A DNA stretch of 64,000 nt. Source: Brucella anthropi ATCC 49188. Its GTDB lineage: Bacteria; Pseudomonadota; Alphaproteobacteria; Rhizobiales; Rhizobiaceae. Where the stretch lies: NCBI RefSeq assembly GCF_000017405.1, contig NC_009668.1, positions 1,018,001 through 1,082,000 on the forward strand. The letters are read 5' to 3'. The notes under the pieces are model-generated. The model saw only the letters and a list, made by a program, of their open reading frames with translations, was not told the origin of the DNA and did no database searches. The position numbers and the translations under genes are program-made. This document shows, in pieces, positions 58,354 to 64,000 of the stretch. Within the stretch, counting starts at the first letter, position 1. Every line of letters starts with the position of its first letter.

Positions 58354-61062
58354 TCACGCATCTCCATAAGCTATGTTGGTGAATGCGACTTCGAGAGAGC
58401 GCCGCAATTTCGCATCAAGCTGACTGACAGCCTGATCGACTCCTTGCTGGACCGCAGCCTTGATGCTGGCAGCATCTGCGCCAGCACCGACAGTTATGCC
58501 GCCGAGGTTGATCGGCGCATGAACAGTCACCCCGCCGCCACCGATCTTGTGGTTCGGGATGATCGTTCCGTTAGATCCCGGTACGAAAATCTCCTGCCCA
58601 CGCTCGTTGATCTGGTACACGCCGCCTGCCTTCACCGGGCCGCCAGCAGCACGCTTGCCGTCAAGCTTCGGATCAAGTGAACCGCCGGACGGTGAAACGG
58701 TTGGAGCGGTTCCACTGCGAGCGGTGGCGATTGTCGAGCCTAACAACCGAGCCTTCGCAATGGCCGAGTCTAACTGGCTTGTATCGATCGACAGCTTGCC
58801 GTCGATCGTGAGGGCTTGTGTAATCTGTGCCGCCGCCTGATTGGCCTTGGCTTCGCCATCAGCGCCGCCTTGCGCGACCGCTTGCACATAACCACGCATC
58901 GCCTCTTGAGCTTGGATCGGCCATCGCATGGTTGCGACCGAGAGATCGGACTCCCCGGTTGCGACGGATGTGCGTGCGGATGAACCACCGGTCCCTATCC
59001 CCAGCCAAGAGCGAGGCGTTCCGACTTTTTCCTCAAGGTAGCGGTTCCAGCGTTCGGAGCGTTCCGCGTTCGCTTGCACAAACTGTTTGAACTCGGTCTC
59101 GTCAGTCGGAATCGACAAAACGGCTCCCACAGCGCCGAGAGCACCTAAACCGAGCCGACCAGCACCGACACCGCCTCGACCGCCTCCAGAGCCTCCAGAA
59201 GGGGCAGACGGGCCAGACTTCCACGGGCCGGGGCGATCACCGCCACCACGCCGAACGCCGAGAACCGTCTTCCCCAGCCCGTAGAGGCCAGCGCCAGCGG
59301 CCAAGGCCCCCAGCGCAGTTGCGGCGGCGTATGCACCGGCGGTTAGCTTTGGATACGCGGCGGCGGCGTCCGAAGCTGATTTTGCCAGATCCCCGAGCGG
59401 ACCGGAAAGCGCGTCGTAAGTTTGTTCATTCGCGCGGTCGCCAGCATTACGAACGTCCTGCACTTTCGACCACGCTTGCGACCTGACAAACTCGGACTCG
59501 GTTGCGACGGCACCGCCAGAACTGGCAAGCTGGTTTTCAATCTGCTTTTGCTGGTCTTTGTAAACCTGTAGTGCAATAGCACCGAACAACGCTTGCCGGT
59601 CTGCAAATATTTCTCCGAACGTGCTGCCTTCTGCGATGTTTAAAGCACCTTCGATATTCTTCAGACGCTCGTTATTGCTTTTGGAGTCACGAGCCTTTCC
59701 GAGTAGCTCCTGATACTGCTTGTTATCCTCCAGCTGCCGATTAAGTATTTCGGAAAGAGCTTCCGGTCCTGAGACGCCAGACTGCCGACGCTTAACCATG
59801 TAAGATTGCCAGTCAAACTCGCCATCTTCATTCTTAGGGTCGCCGTCCCTCGCTTTTACTTGATCAGCCATTTGCTTTTGTAGCTCGCGACTGTTCAATT
59901 TCTGTAGCGTATTGACTAAATTATTACCGGCTTCGTCAGGGCTGCCAGCCGTTTTGATTTGAGTCTGGTTGGCAGCGGCGAGATACTTGACGGCATCAAG
60001 GCCAGTGAGGCCCGACCCGCGTGCAAGTGCCAACTGGCCGGGCAGCCATCGCGCCATGTCACGTAGTTCGAAACCGCCGAGTTGGCCCGCTCGAAGAGCG
60101 CTATCAAATGCGAGCTGCATGTCTTCCGATGAATTAATGCCGGAGTTTTTGAAGGCAACGCCCATTCGCGCAACATCTTCCGGATTGGCACCGGACGCGA
60201 ACGCGGTTTTCAGTATCGGTGTCAGCGCTTGTAAAGCCGAATCCCCTTCGAACAGACCGGACCCGACGAGGGTATTCAATGCCGCCGCCGCTGAATCACG
60301 GGTGCCGCCAGACTCTTGCAGTGACCGATTGACGGAATCGGAAGCGCGCACCTTGGCAGCTTGCTTATCCTCTACAGAGCCATCGCCCGCCATTGTGCCA
60401 GCGAGAAAAGTCAACGTCTCGTCATAGCTCAATGCTTTTGCGACAGGGCGCGTCAGCATGGAACCGGCGGCATACCCACCAGCCGCAGCACTTGCAGCAC
60501 CCGACCAGAAACCACCGCCAGCACCACGACCAGGCCGCACAGGCTTCGCAGCTTCCGCTCGCATACGACGCATTTGCGCAACGGTTTTCGCCATCTCGCC
60601 GCGTATCGCCGTTTGAGACGACGCAATCGCCGACCGGCTGTTCAACCCGAAAGATCGAAGACTTCGTTCTGTGGCGCGAGCCGCGGCCGCCTGTTGCCTG
60701 AATGACGCGCCGAGCGACTTTACAGTGCTTTGCGCGGATCTCAGTTCCGCCTTGAGCTTGCCAGTCGGGCCGGTTGCCGATGCTAGGGCAGCTTCCAGTT
60801 CTTTGACGCGGGATCGTGCAGTTCGAAATTGATCGAACGTGGTGCGCATGCCGTTGCGCAGTTCGGTAAACCGACCAGCCGCCGCGGCCTTCTGTCGAAG
60901 GTGGTCGAGCTGGTTGCCGAGATTCTTCGCACCAGCCACGCCATTGCGACCGAGCTTGGAAATGTCGCGCTCCAGCTGACCGAGCGCGGCCCCAGTCTTT
61001 TTCGCTGGGCCGCTGGCTTGGTCGAGGAGCTGGAGGCGGAGTTGAGCAACACGCGATGTCAT
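58354..61062 (-). CDS. Phage tail tape-measure protein
   Basis: A 902-residue protein with an N-terminal coiled-coil region (residues about 1-185, rich in Ala/Arg/Lys: RELxx-type heptads such as ASARSRVKELEAALASATG), a TP901-like core (YDETLTFLAGTMAGDGSVEDKQ to about 500) and a hydrophobic segment (GAYAAATALGALAAGAGLYGLGK). A Gly-rich linker and a C-terminal domain (AGGVYQINERGQEIFVPGSNGTIIPNHK) follow. The length sets tail length in siphophages. ATG 61062 follows GGAG. It is the only gene on the minus strand of the element, which is unusual. Confidence 0.85.
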   Translation of the reverse strand: MTSRVAQLRLQLLDQASGPAKKTGAALGQLERDISKLGRNGVAGAKNLGNQLDHLRQKAAAAGRFTELRNGMRTTFDQFRTARSRVKELEAALASATGPTGKLKAELRSAQSTVKSLGASFRQQAAAARATERSLRSFGLNSRSAIASSQTAIRGEMAKTVAQMRRMRAEAAKPVRPGRGAGGGFWSGAASAAAGGYAAGSMLTRPVAKALSYDETLTFLAGTMAGDGSVEDKQAAKVRASDSVNRSLQESGGTRDSAAAALNTLVGSGLFEGDSALQALTPILKTAFASGANPEDVARMGVAFKNSGINSSEDMQLAFDSALRAGQLGGFELRDMARWLPGQLALARGSGLTGLDAVKYLAAANQTQIKTAGSPDEAGNNLVNTLQKLNSRELQKQMADQVKARDGDPKNEDGEFDWQSYMVKRRQSGVSGPEALSEILNRQLEDNKQYQELLGKARDSKSNNERLKNIEGALNIAEGSTFGEIFADRQALFGAIALQVYKDQQKQIENQLASSGGAVATESEFVRSQAWSKVQDVRNAGDRANEQTYDALSGPLGDLAKSASDAAAAYPKLTAGAYAAATALGALAAGAGLYGLGKTVLGVRRGGGDRPGPWKSGPSAPSGGSGGGRGGVGAGRLGLGALGAVGAVLSIPTDETEFKQFVQANAERSERWNRYLEEKVGTPRSWLGIGTGGSSARTSVATGESDLSVATMRWPIQAQEAMRGYVQAVAQGGADGEAKANQAAAQITQALTIDGKLSIDTSQLDSAIAKARLLGSTIATARSGTAPTVSPSGGSLDPKLDGKRAAGGPVKAGGVYQINERGQEIFVPGSNGTIIPNHKIGGGGVTVHAPINLGGITVGAGADAASIKAAVQQGVDQAVSQLDAKLRRSLEVAFTNIAYGDA

Positions 61063-61096
61063 TTATAAACTCCATTGATGAGATTGCTTGGACTCA

Positions 61097-61129
61097 TTCA
61101 TTTCAGTTACATGATTTACATGAAATAAA
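61097..61129. promoter_or_regulatory. Operator-like inverted repeat in the divergent region
   Basis: TTCATTTCA and TGAAATAAA form 9-bp arms with one mismatch, separated by 15 bp, between the tape-measure gene and the downstream regulator gene. It could be a binding site for the regulator product. Confidence 0.4.
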
Positions 61130-61167
61130 TTGATGTGTCGTGCTTAATCAATAATCGGAGATTATAG

Positions 61168-61593
61168 GTGGAACAGTTGAGACAAGTCGATATTGCCGAG
61201 GCGCTGAACATCAGCGAGCCATCCGCCAGCCGCCTTATGCGTGCTTTGAATCGTTCGGCGTTGCCGCTTAACGACCTCGACATCGTGAAAGCCTTAACCG
61301 TTGGCGAGCTGGCGCAGCTTGGTTTCACCATGGCGGTCGGCGCGGAATTGATGAAGGAAGTCGAGCAAGAGGTTCGTTATGTGTTCGAAGGGCATGGCCG
61401 CAAGTGCTGGATCTTGTTCGTTGAGACGGAAAAACAGTCTTATCGCGTAGCAGCCCTCACAGCCGGTCACCTCGAAGGCCTCATGGACTCGGTCGGCATG
61501 GCTATGGTTCTGCCGCTGCACCGCGCCATTGAGGATGCCCGTGCCAATCTGGAACGCATCCGTCGGCGCAAGTCACAGAGGGCCGCAGCATGA
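61168..61593 (+). CDS. Helix-turn-helix phage regulator
   Basis: The 141-residue product begins with an HTH-like unit (LRQVDIAEALNISEPSASRLMRALNRSALPLNDLDIVKALTVGELAQLGF), followed by a beta-rich middle (RYVFEGHGRKCWILFVETEKQSYRV) and a helical C-terminus. GTG start at 61168 with GGAG 8 nt upstream. Its stop overlaps the capsid gene start (ATGA). A role in controlling the structural genes is inferred from position. Confidence 0.65.
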   Translation: MEQLRQVDIAEALNISEPSASRLMRALNRSALPLNDLDIVKALTVGELAQLGFTMAVGAELMKEVEQEVRYVFEGHGRKCWILFVETEKQSYRVAALTAGHLEGLMDSVGMAMVLPLHRAIEDARANLERIRRRKSQRAAA

Positions 61594-63461
61594 GCGACAA
61601 ACTCCTCACCAGAGCCGCAAGCATTGCCGCCGGTTCGTCAACGTTGAACGTCGAAGCCCGCACCGTCGAGGTGTGCTGGACGACTGGCGCAGCTGTGAAG
61701 CGGTACTCGTGGGACGACGGCTACTACATGGAAGAGCTGGCCGTCACGGCGAAAGCCATCCGTATGGACCGCTTCAACGCCATGTCCCTGCTGGACGGCC
61801 ACGAACCGACGATGGACGCCCGCCTTGGCACAGTCGTGCCCGGTTCCGTTCGCATCGAAGGTGGCAAGGCTTTCGCCACGCTCAGGCTATCCCGCCACGA
61901 GAGCGCCGAGCGCATCCTCCAAGACCTACAGGACGGCCACCCGCTGTCTATCTCGGTCGGATACCGCGTCCACAAATCCGAAAAGACCGAAGGGGAACGA
62001 GGCCAGTTGCCGACCCTTCGCGCAATCGACTGGGAGCCGCTGGAATTATCCGCAGTCGCTGTTCCAGCCGATCCCGCAGCAACAAGCCGAAAGGACCCTG
62101 CAATGCCTGAACCTATCGAATCCGCCGAAAACGAACAGCGTTCGTTCAAGAAGAGCAACCTCATCACTGAACGCAAGCGTCAAAAGGACATCCGTGACCT
62201 TGGCGCGATGACGCGCGGAGTCATCACCGAGGGCGAGATCGAACGAGCCTTGGACGGTGGCACGGACATCGAAGAGTTGCGCACGCTGTACTTCGAGCGC
62301 ATGGTCGAGCGCCAGAGCGCAACGCCGACTTTCCCAGTTGTCGCAACGCAGGGCATGGGCGGCGGCACCTATGACGACCCCGCGTTCTTCCGTGCAAGCG
62401 CCGTGGAAGCCCTGCTTGGCCGTATGCGTGGCACCGAACTATCCCCGGCAGCGCGTGGCGTATTCGCCGACGGTGAAGCCGCTTTCGCCCGCCGTTGCCT
62501 TGAGCGCAGCGGTAAGGACGTTCGCGGCTGGTCGGACCAGAGTGTTTTGCGAGCATACGTCACAACCAGCGATTTCGCGCTGATCACCGGAGACGTTGCT
62601 AATCTGCGCATTGTCGATTTCTATAAGGAGAGTGTCTCGCAGCTCGGCTTGGTATTCGGTAAGCGAGACGTGACCGACTTCAACGTTCACACGGAGGCAT
62701 TTGTCGACTGGACGACTCTCCAGTTCGGCAAGGTAAACGAGCACGGCGAGTATCGGTCATCTTTCGTAGATGAAGGCGGCGAGACCATTCAGGTTTCAAC
62801 CTGGGGCGGAATCGTTGGCCTTTCTCGTCAGTTGGTCATTAACGCCGCTGGCGTGCTGGATAGCATGTCACAAATGCAAGGCCGGGCACTTGCCGGTTAT
62901 GTCAACAAGCAACTGTCTGATTTTATTCAGCAGTCCGGTATGGCCGGGCCAAAGATGCGCGACGGAAAAACGGTATTTCACGCCGACCGTGGCAACATCG
63001 CGGAGCTGGACATTTCCTCGCCTGCCGCCACCGCTATGGACCTAATGACCAAGCGGGCGGAAATGGCACAGCGCAAGGGGCGTGGGGATTTCATCATCGG
63101 TGCATATCCCAAATACTGGATTGTGCATCCAAAGTATGAGGGCCGCGCTATTCAGGCTCTTGCCAGCGTACAGGCTTCTGCCGTGGCGGACGTTAATCCG
63201 GTCGCCGGTCGCTTGACGATTATCTCCGACGCGCGCCTCACCAGCGAAACAACATCGTGGCTTGTGGCTGACCCGAAGGAGATGGAAGGCCCAGTTCGCG
63301 TATACCTGAACGGGAACGAGAGCCCTTACACGGAAGCAGAGGTCGGATTCGAGATCGACGGCGTGAAATACAAGATCCGCCTCGACCATGGCCTTGGCTG
63401 GCTGGAATGGCGTTCGTGGACGCGTCTGGATCATGTCATCCCAGAAGAGCCCGCCGCATAA
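61590..63461 (+). CDS. Prohead protease/major capsid protein fusion
   Basis: The 623-residue product has an N-terminal prohead serine protease domain of the U35/S78 type (about residues 1-170; catalytic His in SLLDGHEPTM, Ser in LSISVGYRVH). A linker follows, then a C-terminal HK97-fold major capsid region with FKKSNLITERKRQ near the start and VTDFNVHTEAFVDW, GGIVGLSRQLVINAAGVLDS and GPVRVYLNGNESPYTEAEVGFE. The fused form is a known type; the protease may free the capsid chain during assembly. The start overlaps the upstream regulator stop. Confidence 0.9.
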   Translation: MSDKLLTRAASIAAGSSTLNVEARTVEVCWTTGAAVKRYSWDDGYYMEELAVTAKAIRMDRFNAMSLLDGHEPTMDARLGTVVPGSVRIEGGKAFATLRLSRHESAERILQDLQDGHPLSISVGYRVHKSEKTEGERGQLPTLRAIDWEPLELSAVAVPADPAATSRKDPAMPEPIESAENEQRSFKKSNLITERKRQKDIRDLGAMTRGVITEGEIERALDGGTDIEELRTLYFERMVERQSATPTFPVVATQGMGGGTYDDPAFFRASAVEALLGRMRGTELSPAARGVFADGEAAFARRCLERSGKDVRGWSDQSVLRAYVTTSDFALITGDVANLRIVDFYKESVSQLGLVFGKRDVTDFNVHTEAFVDWTTLQFGKVNEHGEYRSSFVDEGGETIQVSTWGGIVGLSRQLVINAAGVLDSMSQMQGRALAGYVNKQLSDFIQQSGMAGPKMRDGKTVFHADRGNIAELDISSPAATAMDLMTKRAEMAQRKGRGDFIIGAYPKYWIVHPKYEGRAIQALASVQASAVADVNPVAGRLTIISDARLTSETTSWLVADPKEMEGPVRVYLNGNESPYTEAEVGFEIDGVKYKIRLDHGLGWLEWRSWTRLDHVIPEEPAA

Positions 63462-63578
63462 GCGGAACTGAATTGAGGGAGGTGCGGATCTCCCTCATGT
63501 CGCGCCGGTGATCGTGGCGTCTCAAACAATCACCCCCTTGCTTGCCCGGCCGCAGCGGGAGTGGTGCAAGCATTCGAT

Positions 63579-63612
63579 GCCCCCGTGGTTTGTGAGGACT
63601 TGCCACGGGGGC
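63579..63612. promoter_or_regulatory. Strong hairpin downstream of the capsid gene
   Basis: GCCCCCGTGG and CCACGGGGGC form a perfect 10-bp G+C-rich stem with a 14-nt loop, 27 bp before the next gene. There is no U-run. It could cap or attenuate the capsid mRNA, protecting the 3' end and lowering expression of the next gene. Confidence 0.55.
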
Positions 63613-63638
63613 ACCTCTCCCAGAAAGGACCGCCCACC

Positions 63639-64000
63639 ATGGCTATTTTCGACCGGCTTGAACGGCAGCTGAGCCGCACCGTTGACCGCACGTTCTCTAT
63701 CAGGTTCGTCTTCACGCCTATGCGCTCCAGCCCGAACGGTAGGTCGGCTGTAGACCCCGAGCGCCAGAGCTGGACCGGCAAGGGCATTCTCGAGCAGAAC
63801 TTCGAAGCAGCTGGCGTTGAAATCGGCAAGCGCGACGGCACCGGCAACTCACTGCAAAGCCTCGTGAATGGCCACCGCAGCGAGTTCTCGGTCGACATTC
63901 ACAGATATCCGGACGCCGTTCATGCCAAGCAGGGCGACGAGATCCAGTTCGATGACTTGCGCCGGTTCCGCGTCACTGACACCCGCCGGGATGGAATGTC
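63639..64000 (+). CDS. Probable head-tail joining protein (cut by window edge)
   Basis: An open frame from ATG 63639 (MAIFDRLERQLSRTVDRTF..., RFVFTPMRSSPNGRSAVDPERQSWTGKGIL) continues past the window end. The product is beta-rich with short repeats of hydrophobic strands. It resembles small phage head-tail attachment proteins in position (after the major capsid gene) and pattern, but the family call is uncertain. Confidence 0.55.
   Translation, partial: MAIFDRLERQLSRTVDRTFSIRFVFTPMRSSPNGRSAVDPERQSWTGKGILEQNFEAAGVEIGKRDGTGNSLQSLVNGHRSEFSVDIHRYPDAVHAKQGDEIQFDDLRRFRVTDTRRDGM

Noticed and set aside
60422..61075. 217-codon minus-strand frame
   Set aside because: Alternative frame within the tape-measure gene.
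1..64000. CRISPR arrays, insertion sequences, rRNA genes
   Set aside because: No regularly spaced repeats, no transposase-like protein and no rRNA sequence was recognised.

Overview
The window is chromosomal DNA of an alphaproteobacterium of the order Hyphomicrobiales, most likely the Brucella/Ochrobactrum group. The evidence is a BA14K-family protein, a LOV-domain HWE-type histidine kinase with its reactive cysteine at residue 69, an mprF(lpiA)-acvB pair, an AidB-type acyl-CoA dehydrogenase, a divK-pleD pair beside rpmG, mfd-sdhE-recG linkage, and a GTTC-N7-GTTC SOS box in front of dinB. The genus is inferred from gene content alone; no 16S gene is present.

Positions 1-50.9 kb are ordinary core chromosome. 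From left to right: mfd (cut by the window edge), sdhE and recG; glmS and glmU; a CcdA-type thiol-transport protein; the lysyl-phosphatidylglycerol pair mprF-acvB; a PepSY membrane protein with a small DUF2946-like neighbour; tRNA-Lys; a membrane alpha/beta hydrolase and an SPFH protein; two secreted small proteins flanking a blue-light LOV histidine kinase; a globin-coupled diguanylate cyclase; lipB; a DMT exporter; parE; the gatC/GNAT/gatA cluster; a UPF0173 hydrolase, ruvX and aidB; pyrB with a catalytically dead dihydroorotase partner, plsY and dprA; then topA-rnr-DUF983-Nudix-MFS in one direction; rpmG; pleD-divK; a DUF3572 gene; rnk; SOS-regulated dinB; and tRNA-Cys.

Positions 50.95-53.18 kb are a sparsely coding, AT-richer strip between tRNA-Cys and a truncated tRNA-Asn fragment. 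It holds only small, unrecognised genes, including 45-, 29- and 71-residue candidate membrane proteins.

From 53.18 kb to the end is the left part of an integrated phage-like element. It starts with the duplicated 3' part of a tRNA-Asn gene (attL), followed by a DUF4102-type tyrosine integrase, an intergenic region with a consensus DnaA box, an AlpA-like regulator, a run of tightly overlapping small genes with a winged-helix (replication-like) protein, a Nu1-type small terminase subunit, an inverted tail tape-measure gene, a second regulator, a fused prohead protease/major capsid protein, and the start of a probable head-tail joining gene. No large terminase or portal gene lies between the small terminase subunit and the capsid gene, where they normally sit. 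The order integrase - AlpA - replication-like - small terminase - capsid resembles phage-satellite islands more than a standard siphophage, and it is the most interesting part of the window. The right end of the element, and the intact tRNA-Asn expected there, lie outside the window.
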